Origin: Corydoras sp. C115
Taxonomy: Eukaryota > Chordata > Actinopteri > Siluriformes > Callichthyidae
DNA: 64,000 nucleotides
NCBI GenBank assembly: GCA_019802505.1
Contig: JAFMOC010000077.1
Location: 503,001 to 567,000 of the forward strand
Reading direction: 5' to 3'
Shown: piece after piece, positions 1-14,075 of the stretch
How the letters are laid out: each line of letters starts with the position of its first letter
Position numbering within the stretch: position 1 is the stretch's first letter
The notes under the pieces: generated by a model
The model's input: the letters and a program-made list of their open reading frames with translations, nothing else
Database searches by the model: none
Told to the model about the DNA's origin: nothing
Program-made: the position numbers and the translations under genes

Positions 1-222
1 TCGGAAGTAGGCATGGAGGCGGGGCCACATACCGGTTTTGGGAACAGCGAGAGAGACGGGGGGGGGGGGACAGACCGCTCGCTTGCAGAGATCGCGATTC
101 ACAATCACATTGTGTGTATAAGTGCTTCCGATACTGTGCTGTAAATAAAGCGCTGATACGTGATTTTTTTTTCCTCAAACCTCCATTGCGATCGATGTAT
201 TGAGCACCCCTGGTGTATAGCA
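1..222 (+). repeat. Possible LTR or other mobile-element end at window edge
   Basis: A GC-richer stretch runs off the left edge of the window. It has a G-run at about 60-69, then a polyadenylation-like AATAAA (about 144-149) followed by a T-run, and it ends in ordinary AT-rich sequence near 222. A polyadenylation signal inside a compact GC-rich block is typical of a solo LTR or a retroelement 3' end. No partner repeat or target duplication can be tested because the left edge is cut. The class is unassigned. Confidence 0.25.
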
Positions 223-540
223 TCATGAAAACAGGAAATACTCAACAACTATAATGATATTACTAAAGCTGCTACAGGAGTGATCACAAAGCAAACATTT
301 CAGTCTACTAGATTGGCCAAGACAGTTAAAGTTAAACTCTATTGAGAACTTACTTAATGCTATTAAACCTCTGGGGAAAACTTCTGATGATTCGACAACA
401 CAAAAAACGTGCCTGGAATACTTAGCAGAATTTTTCAGGATCAAAAGATGATCAAGGCATTTCCAAAGTTAATATTACAATTTTAGGCTGACGAGATTAT
501 TTAAGGACTTCTGATAGCTGTAGATTGCATCACAACTAAA

Positions 541-577
<37 letters not shown>

Positions 578-1436
578 ATAATTTGAAATCTTGGAAAATC
601 AAATCAATTTTATCTAAACAGATTTTGAGCATCCGTAGCAGTTTTTAGAGAGCACTGTCCGAAAATCCATTTAAGTAGTAAAGAAAATATTATTCCATAC
701 AATATTTATAATATAATATAATATAATAATAATATTTATTCCAGACCATCAGGCAATAACAATCATGTGACTAAGTTTTGTTTCTCTCCAACGGCATCAT
801 TTATACCACTACTGCTACATGCCTGGCTGATAACTGAATATACAAGTGATCCTAGCAAACTGTGTATACTAAGCACGTAAAGTAAATTATGATTTTTTTA
901 AGCCTTTAAAAACCTCTTTTGTTCTCTTGTAAACCAATTCAATTTAAAAAGTGGATGTTGCCGTAACAAATATACATCCCTGAAGTAAGAGCTTTTAAAA
1001 AATGAAAACACAAGATTCAAAGCTTTTAGAAAAAATAAGATTTATTTAACATGCAGACATTTTTCGCTCCTTATTTGAATACTTAATGAAACTGAACTCT
1101 ATTTTAAATGAATTGTAAGAACTAACCTCTGTTCACGGACTAAAAATAATCACGTGAACATGGAATAAAACCTACAGTAAAGCCAGACTACCAACCACAC
1201 ATATCTCTCACTCACACAATTACTGCCATGACTGATTGTGATGTGACTTAGTCCAATAATGCATGTGAACTTGTGTATCTGTGTGTGTGTGCGTGTAAAT
1301 ATAGATATCAAAATGTAAAATGTACAGCGTATTGAGCCACCCACAAATACACCTCCATGTACTAATGTATAATATCTCTGAAACACAATTTTGTTTACTA
1401 TAGGCATAATAACTGTTGTAGAGCTCTTACACTTCT

Positions 1437-1476
<40 letters not shown>

Positions 1477-3101
1477 AAAACCATGAGGGTGGTGGGGGGT
1501 GTTGAGAGGCTTTGTATGATATCCCAATTTAAAAAAAAAAATTGTTAATGGGAAAACTCTATAATTTTTAAATTCAACAATGAACTCTCCCCCTTTTGAC
1601 AATAGTTTGGAGAAGGCTTTACAAGTGGGTTAAACTAAACATAGCTACTTGAAAACAAAATCAAGAAAGCACAAGCAAACTAAAATATTATTACCTTCAG
1701 TACTTGCGTGTTTGAGTAACATTGAACTACAAAAGCTCCCCTTTAGTGGTCATAAGGCTGCAAAGGAAACCATCGATCAACCAGATTATCTATACTAACA
1801 ACGGGTGAAATTTATCAAAGTTAAAGATTTCAGGTACTCAAGTTACATGTTCTAGTAACATCTGATCTATCTAATGGCGGTATACAGGTTTCATTTCCTG
1901 GATATGTTATCCTATCCAAGTCTAAACACAATGTAATCCTTCAGGGCATGTTTGACAAGATGGAAATTACTTTACAGACATTTCACACCCCAATAATTAT
2001 TATTAAAAATAATTCATGTTAAAAGAAAATCAGTCTTTCTCTTCCTCCTGTAAGATGCATAGAAGCATCAGCAAAAACTTTACAATAAAAAATGGTTGGG
2101 AAAATACATGACCGGTTAATTTTTTTATGATAATAGCACTATACAGATTACAAGACTTACTGTTTAATTCCAATTGCATGTGACATGAACTGGCAATAGA
2201 AAAAGCATAAGGACCAAAAAATTATAATTTAATGGTTTATAGTCCAATTGAATTGTATTCCAGCATTTTAAAAACTAAACCTGTATCCATAGGGGATCAC
2301 ATTTCAAACTAACTCAAAAGTATTAGATTGGTGTTCATACTGCCATAAAACAGATCTGTATTGATCATTAAGCAAAATGAATTGGGTCAATTTAATTTAC
2401 AAATTAATGTGAACGAAGCCATATGCTACAGCAGAGGTGAAAATAGTTTCAAGTACAGCCTAAATGTTTGCATGTTCAACATTCAAAAGAAGTACCAACA
2501 CATGCAATTACAGTCAAATATCACCTTGTGTTTAACAAACAGCTGTGATTTTTTTTCTTTCATAAAAAGACCCAGAGGTCCTTAAAAGAGGGTGTATGTG
2601 TATTATTAGGTTATTTTTTTAATCTTACGGAAAAAAAAACTACACTGTTATTTTCCTTAAATCAACCCACAATAATACAATGTTCAGAACAAAAAGAAAG
2701 AAAAATTTGTGGCACATGTATGAAAGAAAATATGAGAAAGAAAGAAATACATTGAGCATGATGAAGGATATTAAAATGTAGGAAAGCATGAAAAAGCACT
2801 AACAAGACAATGTTTAATAAAATGTGGGTAAACTCAAATGGAATACAGAGACAGGAATTTTATAGCTGATATGGGCAACACAGAAGTAAAAATGTAGGGG
2901 AAGTTTATGGGGCAGCTACACATACAGAGCATAAAATAAGGCAGACAGATAGAGGGAGACCTGAGGACCTCCAGCATTAGGGGACAAGCAAGACCCCCTA
3001 TTTAAAGTGCACACAGACTTACACCCTCACCCCCCTCCCTTTCTGTCCATCCACACATTGCTCTGTGTGTGTGTGTGTGTGTGTACGTGAGTGAGAGAGT
3101 A
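223..3101. other. Intergenic DNA and probable STUB1 3' UTR
   Basis: No gene is visible. The part next to 3101 must contain the 3' untranslated region of STUB1 (minus strand). The poly(A) site is not clear; a minus-strand AATAAA at about 1031-1038 is one candidate. There is a T-run at about 546-573, a (CA)n microsatellite at about 1439-1469, and a (TG)n tract at 3065-3084 just beyond the STUB1 stop codon. The rest is AT-rich unique-looking sequence. Confidence 0.5.
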
Positions 3102-6587
<3,486 letters not shown>

Positions 6588-6671
6588 CTTCTCCTTGGGC
6601 TCGGCGCCGGCCGCCGCTTCCCCCCGCTGCTTCCCAATCCTGTTACCCGTCTCTTCATTTGGGGAACACAA

Positions 6672-7127
6672 AAATATTGTAAAGGAGACAATAATTGGTA
6701 AAACAACAAGTCCAGCTCACCAATACACATCTCCATGCATACAGTTAAATGTAAAATGAAGTAAACTTCAAATGTCTGAAAAGATTGCAATAGAATTTAA
6801 AGATCTTGTCTTTAAGAAATATTACATTTAAGAAAGTGAACAACAACATATGAAAAATTGCATGGTGTCACTATGTTGTCAATGTAAATTTATGCAAAAA
6901 CAATGTGTAAAATATTAAAACACCTCTACTGTGTCTATAAAACCTAAAAGGGTATGTTGAAGTTTATTTAAATGTAAATAATATATTAGAAAATTTAGAT
7001 AAAGAGCTGGGTGTAGAAACAATACCAAGGAATAAAGACATTAATAATTTCATATCATCTTACACTTAATGGTCTACTAGTGTGGGGGGGAGGGGGAGCG
7101 ATTCAGAGCAGTCAATTTACTTTAAAT
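6672..7127. other. STUB1 upstream region, no feature recognised
   Basis: AT-rich sequence upstream of STUB1 with no obvious core promoter. On the minus strand a T-rich stretch ending in AG lies close to the open frame near 6660-6675, so a noncoding first exon further upstream is possible. A short G-run occurs at about 7084-7098. Confidence 0.3.
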
Positions 7128-7913
7128 CCACGTATAAGGCGCACCGTACTATAAGGCGCAGTCTCAATTACGGACTCTATTTCTGTACGGTACTTATTCT
7201 GTATGGCACCGTATTATAAGGAACTTCCTAAAACATACGATCTACAAGAAAAGTAAAGGATGCAAATTGGTGATTTATAATTGAAGTTTATTCTACTTAA
7301 TTAGTTTATTATACTTGACAAAACACACATTATTTTAATCACTCTTCTCCCACAAATCCATCAAAGTCCTCATCTTCTGTGTCTGAATTAAAAAGCTGCG
7401 CAATTTCACTATCGAGCACTCTGGGTTCCCTCACATTAATGTCTGAGTCAGTCTCGTCGCCAAGCGGTTCAGCAATGATGCCGGCTTTTGCGAAAGCTCG
7501 GACAACAGTTACAGCAGAAACCTTAGCCCAGGCATCCACAATCCATTCACAGACGGTGGCGTAACTCGCCCGCCGCTGCCTCCCGAGTTTTAGTAAACGT
7601 GTGTTCGCCGTCTATCATCCATCGCTCCTACGCTGCCCGCAACTTTACATTAGACGGCCTGTTTACGCCAATGTCCAGCAGTCAGAGTTCTTTATTTAAT
7701 CCTCCCGGAATGATGGCAAGCTACAAATTAATTTTCTTCACACGGCTTTTCACACTTTTTTGATGTGTGGAAAAAGCCACCCGGTCGCACAACAATACTT
7801 TCATAGATTTTGGAACTCAGTACACGTATAAGGCGCACCGGATTATAAGGCGCACGTTGATTTCTGGAAAAATTTTAGGCTTTTAGGTGCGCCTTATAGT
7901 CCGGAAAATACGG
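7128..7913 (-). mobile_element. Decayed pogo/Tigger-like DNA transposon with transposase C-terminus
   Basis: The right end is a hairpin: GGATTATAAGGCGCAC pairs with GTGCGCCTTATAGTCC and runs to GGAAAATACGG at about 7913. A related block with 'cacgtataaggcgcaccg' occurs at 7129-7146 and again at 7823-7840. Between them the minus strand encodes the C-terminal part of a pogo-type transposase: the frame 7339-7539 has DAWAKVSAVTVVRAFAKAGI and ends in an acidic tail (LFNSDTEDEDFDGFVGEE). Upstream pieces in other frames resemble the preceding part of the family. The catalytic domain is missing, so this is an internally deleted, dead copy. Confidence 0.75.
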
Positions 7914-8171
7914 TATATGTCAGGAAACATAATATAACAATAATGATCTTTGCAATATAAATAAATAATAAAGACTTGTTTGGCAAGATTTTTTGCACTG
8001 CTCCACATTTGGTGAAAACCACACACAGCTCATCAGCATAACATTGACCCCTAATAGGAACATAATTCAAGATAAAATTTAAATTAAACATTTAATTAAA
8101 GAAAAATAAAAACTGATTATAATATCAGCAAAGCCAGGCTTATGGGAATATTTGTCTGGTCAAAATCAAAA

Positions 8172-8427
8172 TTCAGGACAGGGCGCCAATCTATCACTGG
8201 GAACACACTCACTCACACAGACACGCACACATACTCACTCTATATGGGGCAATTTGGAGAACTCAATTGACTTGATCCATGTTTTTGGACTGTGGGAGGA
8301 CACCGGAGAACCCGGAGGAAACCCACGCGGACATGGGGAGAACATGGAAACTCCACCCAGATGGGGATTCGAACCGGGAATCCCTAGCGCTGAGAGGTGA
8401 ACGTGCTAACCACTAAGCCAACGTGTA
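8172..8427 (-). mobile_element. tRNA-derived SINE (family A), 3'-truncated
   Basis: Minus-strand copy of the window's main SINE. It keeps the tRNA-like head with pol III B box GGTTCGAATCC and the core GGTTTCCTCCGGGTTCTCCG, but lacks the ATGAATGA tail. The end is near the 'gggcgccaat' motif at 8180. It is followed by a long (AT)n array at about 8431-8488. Confidence 0.9.

Positions 8428-8490
<63 letters not shown>
8428..8490. repeat. (AT)n microsatellite
   Basis: About 29 AT units immediately beyond the head of the SINE ending at 8427. Confidence 0.95.
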
Positions 8491-8493
<3 letters not shown>

Positions 8494-9496
8494 CTGCAGT
8501 CAAACATGCTTCCTATAATGCACTGACTTAAATTATATCTGAAAAGAGTACACATTACGTAAGCAGTGTCCAGACTTACATACTATATTTACAGCAGTAT
8601 GTCATCATAGCTACAACTTTTCTTACAATCTTGTGTAACAACGACACAGCAAAGAAGTAAATGTCACAAGTGTCCCAACGTCACTTTTGTTCCAGCATTA
8701 CGTACATCACTAGTACCTTTCTGTTCCTCCTGTAAAGTGAAAGGTTTATCACTCCAAAAAGTTTAGTTGTGCATTTTGATATCAACACTATATACTATAT
8801 ACCACGTATAAATTGACATCCATGCTGATAATAAAGTATCTCGCTGAAATAAGTATCTTGCTCAGTGGTCTAACTATGACAGTTGGACTGACATTAAAAA
8901 CATTCTACCAACAGTTAACTGGCATGACAAATGAGCAATCACTACCGTCTTTATACCTACACCTTGTGTGTAATAAAACACGATGCATTAATGACTACAT
9001 TTAAATGTCTACACCACAAACATCGTACAGATGCGAAACAGCTGATTTCCATAATCAATCAATCAATGTGGCGCTCACAAACCTACCGGTTGTTCACTCA
9101 GCACTCCTAACGTATACAGCGTCTCTTGTCCCGGCTACACCACAGAGCGAATCCTGGAAGCCTATGCTACGCTGGGTCGCGCTTATGCTAAGCTAATGCT
9201 GACGCTCTGTTGTAGGCAGTAAAGACTGTGCGGCCCTTTTCCGCTCTCTGCTCCAAACTTATCAAGCTTGTTGCTCGATGAAACCGGATAGACATAAAAT
9301 ATTGGCATTTGACAACCAAACTGGAGACATGTTTAAGTCGATGGAAAGCGACTGATCATATTTCAGTTTGTTTTGATTGCAAACGTCCGACAGCCGTGTA
9401 ACTCCATTTACGCTCCTTTGAGAAGACGTCTGTCCATACGTCATCACGTTAAGCTGACGTCCTCACCCAAGTAAAGACCAGTTTAACATTGTACAG
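8491..9496 (-). promoter_or_regulatory. CpG-containing block, possible STUB1 promoter
   Basis: The part from about 9010 to 9480 is richer in G+C and CpG than its surroundings. It contains CRE-like cores (TACGTCATCACG at about 9437-9448 and CTGACGTCC at about 9454-9462) and no open frame of note. It lies 2.4-2.9 kb upstream of the STUB1 ATG, between that gene and the 3' end of LUC7L, so it is a candidate for the STUB1 promoter or a noncoding first exon. I saw no TATA box and could not define a splice donor. The remainder (8491-9010) is AT-rich with nothing recognised. Confidence 0.3.
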
Positions 9497-9585
9497 TAGA
9501 GCTGTGCGATACCAAGTAAATACAGGGCCAATATCGCGATATTCGATACCGATACTTAATATTTAAGCTTCATTGATCCAAAAGA

Positions 9586-9932
9586 GGCGGCACGGTGGCT
9601 TAGTGGTTAGCACGTTCGCCTCTCAGCGCTAGGGATTCCCGGTTCGAATCCCCATCTGGGTGGAGTTTCCATGTTCTCCCCGTGTCCGCGTGGGTTTCCT
9701 CCGGGTTCTCCGGTTTCCTCCCACAGTCCAAAAACATGGATCAAGTTAATTGAATTCTCAAAATTGCCCCATATAGAGTGTGTGTGTGTGAGTGAGTGTG
9801 TGCCCAGCGATGGATTGGCGCCCTGGCCTGGGTCTATCTGCCCAGCGCCCGAGACGTTCTCCCCTGGATGGGCATGGGGAACCCCACCGCGACCCTAATA
9901 GAGGATAAAGCGGGAGATAATGAATGAATGAA
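9586..9932 (+). mobile_element. tRNA-derived SINE (family A), full length, nested in hAT
   Basis: A complete copy: head GGCGGCACGGTGGCTTAGTGG with A box, B box GGTTCGAATCC, core GTTTCCTCCGGGTTCTCCGG, a (TG)n stretch, and tail AATGAATGAATGA. A 12-bp target duplication TGATCCAAAAGA flanks it (9574-9585 and 9933-9944). It therefore jumped into the hAT element after that element had inserted. Confidence 0.96.
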
Positions 9933-10061
9933 TGATCCAAAAGACCTAGTATAAAATTTCGCCAAACATTGTAGGTGACAACAAAATAATGTATCCCAAT
10001 CAACATCTTTGTTTAGAAACAATGGAACAGTAATAAAACAAAGTTTGCTTTAACGTGAGGA

Positions 10062-10262
10062 ACGCACGGTAGCTCAGTGGTTAGGGTGTTGGGCTATCAA
10101 TCTGAAGGTTGTGGGTTCAAATCCCAGGTCCACTGAAGTTACCAGTGTGGGTCCTTGAGCAAGACCCTTAACCCTCATTGCTCCATTGATGTTGTGATGA
10201 ACCCTGTTACCTTGTAAGTCGCTTTGGATAAAAGCGTCCAATAAATGACCAAATGTAAATAA
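10062..10262 (+). mobile_element. V-SINE-like element nested in hAT
   Basis: tRNA-like head with A box TAGCTCAGTGG and B box GGGTTCAAATCCC. The conserved body includes CCTTGAGCAAGACCCTTAACC, and the tail is TAAGTCGCTTTGGATAAAAGCG followed by an AAATGTAAAT-type repeat. This architecture is that of the vertebrate V-SINE (DANA/Mermaid-like) group. The target duplication is unclear. Confidence 0.88.
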
Positions 10263-10732
10263 ATGACCAAATAAAAATATATATTTTTGAGGTAAGAAAC
10301 GACAATACAAATATAAAGTAAAAATGCTCCCCTCACTAGACAGTTTTTTCTTTCTTTGTTTCTTTTTTTCAAATGGAATTTTGTGTGTGGTTTTGGGTGT
10401 GCTGCGTGGTTTTTCATGTTCTTAAATACGTTTGTTGTGTTTCCTGTGTACCTAATAGACTTTTTGCAAACTGAACAGGTTGCCGATGTCACATTTTCGG
10501 CTGTAAAATACAGCCGAACAGCGCTTCTCTTTCTTTCAGACATCTTTTTTTTATCTCTCACTCCGAGTCTCTCTCTCTCCGTACTGTGACGTGTCGACTT
10601 GGGCGGGTCAGGCTGAGCCCACGTGGCCACTGTCTTGAGTATCAATCTTTTTTTTTACGCAAGTATTGTTCAATACCAATACCAGGGTTGGTATCGATAT
10701 TATCGATATTTGTATCGATCCGCACAGCTCTA

Positions 10733-10902
10733 TTGTACAGACTTTATAAAAGAGAAATTGTGCATGAAAGCGTTTTACATAAAAATATAGGGGGATAATA
10801 ATGAAATATTTATATGATAGATTTTTGTTAAGTAATTTTAACGTTTGTACAGCAGCAGATAATCTTTCTCGTGTACAATTAGTATCTTTAGTTTAAATAT
10901 TT
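10733..10902. other. Short AT-rich spacer
   Basis: Nothing recognised beyond the hAT target duplication at 10733-10740. Confidence 0.5.
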
Positions 10903-11209
10903 GGGTGGCGTGGTGGCTCAGTGGTTACCAGGTTCGAATCCCAATCTGGGTGGTTTCCATGTTCTCGCCCATGTCCGTGTGGTTCTCCTCCAGGTTTCCT
11001 TCCACAGTCCAAAAATATGGATTCAGAGTAAACTGAAGGCTCTAAATTGCCCCATATAGTGTGTTTGTGTCAGTGAATGTGCCCTGCGATAGACTGGTGC
11101 ACTGTCCTTGGTGTATCTGCCCAGCGTCTGAATTTATTTTTCACCTGGATGGGCATGGGGAAACTCTCCACAACCATAGTAGAGGATTAAGAGGAATATA
11201 ATGAATGAA
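10903..11209 (+). mobile_element. Old, diverged SINE (family A)
   Basis: It has head GTGGCTCAGTGGTTA, B box GGTTCGAATCC and tail AATGAATGAAT, but lacks about 30 bases of the head between the A and B boxes and carries many substitutions compared with the other copies, so it is older than they are. Confidence 0.85.
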
Positions 11210-11239
11210 TTCAACAGTCTTTGAAAGGTCATAGAAAAT

Positions 11240-11310
11240 GAGCACAGAAAAAATCCACACAGACATGGGAAGGACATGCTAACTCCACACAGCAAAGACC
11301 TTATACCTAT
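11240..11310 (-). repeat. Ancient SINE-core fragment
   Basis: Reverse-oriented remnant of the SINE core: 'ccacacagacatgggaagg' followed by 'acatgctaactccacacag' mirrors the CATGTTCTCCCCGTGTCTGCGTGG core. It is much more diverged than the family A copies. Confidence 0.5.
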
Positions 11311-11941
11311 GAATTTTTCTATTAATGAACCTTTTAGATGGGTTAAAAACTGTGCTGCCCTATATATATAAATAACACTCCATCTTTAAACATTTGTTCA
11401 AAACCTTAAATGTTTTGTTGTGTGTGCATCCATCCATTGTAAATATTTATATGTATTTACTTCCAGGGTTGATTGACTTGCATGTAGTGACTAATATACC
11501 TGCAAGCTTATGCTTCCTGAATGTTTGTGAGATGTGAATAAGCTAAACCAAAAGATCACAGGCTATAGCAAACATACCATTGTGAATGTTTGAAAAGTAT
11601 TAAATGTTATGTACTCTTTAAGAATTCAACTCTTGGATCTAGCAAAGAATTCAAGCAAAGAAATCCAGGAAAGAAAATATAGGATAAAACTTACCACAGG
11701 CTTACAGTAATGTAAGGCTTCTTTTAAAAATCTAACTCAGTTTTCCAAATGAAAATCCTTCTTAGGTCTGCAGGGCAAAAAAACATAAAAAAACTAACTT
11801 AAAACCAACTACAAAATTATGGCATAACTTCAGTGGTTAGTGCATCTATAATTGCACAATAAAGCACAATAAAAAAAATCTTGTTTCCAATCATTTTAGA
11901 ATAAATAATACATAGCTTACACTGTATGTTTAATGGTAATG

Positions 11942-12016
<75 letters not shown>

Positions 12017-12479
12017 TGTTTATGTTCACATATATTTTTATGCCAACACAGGCAAATGTTTTGTTTTCACACAAGTGTTTTGTGCTTATGAAATTTTGCT
12101 TAAAAACATCCTAATGCCATCAGACAGACATAGTTACACCTTTGTTGGGCTACCCATCAAGCAAAAACATGCCACCCTCAAAAAAAAAAAAAAAAAAAGG
12201 ACAAAAGGGCAAACAAGTTCATCTACAGAAATGCCATTAACGCCTTACAGCTATTTTAACACATTAATAAACAATTCATTTATTCAGAATAATAGGTATG
12301 AACATATCTTTATGCACATCTTTGCACTGCCGCAATTACAAACTCTTAAGAAATTTTAAAATCAAGGACATTTTCCTTGGAACATGTGGCTCACATCACT
12401 AGGAGGCCACCAGCACTGTTACCTCTCTACTTAATGTTAACTGTTTACAATAACCAAACTCAGGGTTTACTTCATACCA
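11311..12479. other. Intergenic DNA with (TA)n(CA)n and poly(A)
   Basis: AT-rich sequence with no gene. It contains a compound microsatellite (TA)n-(CA)n at about 11945-12016 and an A-run at about 12180-12198. Confidence 0.6.
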
Positions 12480-12682
12480 CTGCTTGAAAGTTTATTGTAC
12501 TGTGTATTGTCCTGTATTTATTGTGATCCTTGTGTTTGTACACGTGCACTTTATGTTGATTGTGTAGTAGCTGTTATGTGTAGTACCTTGTTCCACATAT
12601 ACTTTATGTATATTTGTCTCGTTCCACATATACTGTACTTTATATTGTGGAATGACAAATAAAATACTTGAATACTTGCATT
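12480..12682 (+). mobile_element. Likely LINE 3' UTR fragment
   Basis: The segment has the look of a common fish LINE 3' end: 'attgtcctgtatttattgtg', 'tacacgtgcactttatgt', a duplicated 'gttccacatatact' motif, and an ending 'ggaatgacaaataaaatact'. A related segment in the opposite orientation occurs at 27393-27640. No coding part is attached. Confidence 0.5.
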
Positions 12683-12814
12683 CTGTAATTACTCTACTAC
12701 ACTTAGAAGTTAATCATTTACTTTTACATGTTAATAATACTGCCAAAAACTAATATCAATAAAAAAAAAATGCAAAAGTAAGTAAACTCAAAAACCTGAG
12801 CTCATAAAATTAAT

Positions 12815-14075
12815 TTTATTTTTGTTTCGAGTAAATTGAATTAAACAGTTGTATACAAAAAACAGGAACATTTTGGACCTAAACAAGAACATCACAAGCC
12901 ATATATTTGACTTGTCACTCATAAGCCTAATTTCTTGATACTGCTTTAGTACTGCCTGATTGAAGTATAGTTTTGCTATATGGTTTTTAGGGAAAAAAAA
13001 GTCTCTCAAATTACACACACAAGATACAAAATCAACAATACAAAAGAAAAGCATCAACAATTGTTTTCCTCCTTAAATCGAATGTCAACACTACAAAAGC
13101 CATAATGCAATAGGGCTGAAAATTGATTAAGTCATTGCTCTTCATTAATGTTGGACACTCCAAAAACAAGAAAGTCGTGATGCTATACTTAAGTAAAAAT
13201 CTGTTTAATCAGGTCTGCTCAAAAAATGTCTGAAAAGCAGCACATCAGAATTGGATTTGCGGAACTCTTGAAAAAAACACTTAAAGCTACAAACTTTCTA
13301 GGACTGTACATAGCTCCATATTTGTGCTGGTTGTCTTATAATTGAGTAAACAATATATCCTGATATTGAAGGTTCCAGAAAAAAAAGAGCTCACAATGGG
13401 CAGTAATAATCAGAAAACACCAGTTTATGAATTTACTTAAATTAAGCCCACAAACTGATTTTTTTTTACAATTATACATGTAACCATTTAATTATGAGAT
13501 TTATGAGGGAGGGAAAAACAAAATTCTTGTATATTTTGTCAGTCCAAAGGTTACCCACATTATATTTGCCACCTAAGCATGTTTTTATTATTTTTATTAA
13601 TTTTAAAAGTGAGTTCAATGGGGCATGAAGACTAATAACCTTAAAAAAGATTGTGATGACTTCAAATTTAGATTCATCAATACAAGTTCAGGGTCCTAAA
13701 ATTAGACACAATGGAGAGAAATACATGCAAGACCAATTAACCATTATTAAAATAATGGCATGTGGCAAAATCAAATGCTAAAAAAAGGTACTAAGATGTA
13801 CCGCTTTTTCCCCCAATATTATGATAATGTAGATTGTTCTAATTTTATAATAATTAATAAACTTGCCAAATGTAAACAAAGAATTATCAGTGGTGGAGTG
13901 AATGGAGAGCATAGACTTAACACTGCACATAGACATATCTAAACAAAAACACAAGAAAAAAGGGGATTAAAAAAAAAAACCAAAAAAAACCTGCAGGCAA
14001 TGGTGGGGTTTTTACATATATCTAAGGGACAAATGGTAGTTCCCATAATAACTGTGGGTGAAGGGTTGAAGATAT
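12815..14075 (-). other. Probable LUC7L 3' UTR
   Basis: Gene-free sequence directly downstream of the LUC7L stop codon. A minus-strand AATAAA at 12815-12820 is the best visible polyadenylation signal, about 1.26 kb past the stop. The extent is inferred from this signal only. Confidence 0.4.

Larger units (their letters stand above)
9497..10732 (-). mobile_element. hAT DNA transposon with 8-bp target duplication and BED-finger fragment
   Basis: The ends are inverted: TAGAGCTGTGCGAT at 9497 and its complement ending in CACAGCTCTA at 10732. They are flanked by a perfect 8-bp duplication TTGTACAG (9489-9496 and 10733-10740), the hallmark of hAT insertion. The subterminal region carries repeated TATCGATA-type motifs. 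On the minus strand, 10175-10645 encodes a BED-type zinc finger start (CSVCKKS, then NMKNHAAHPKPH) as found at the N-terminus of hAT transposases. The catalytic domain is absent, and the frame runs into a V-SINE. Two SINEs are nested inside (9586-9932 and about 10062-10262). Confidence 0.9.

Noticed and set aside
1150..1602. 150-codon minus frame
   Set aside because: The frame is held open by a CA microsatellite (Cys-Val run); no domain or exon character.
9586..9670. tRNA gene (A box and B box present)
   Set aside because: The same head occurs in about 15 dispersed copies followed by an identical core and tail, so it is a SINE head, not a functional tRNA.
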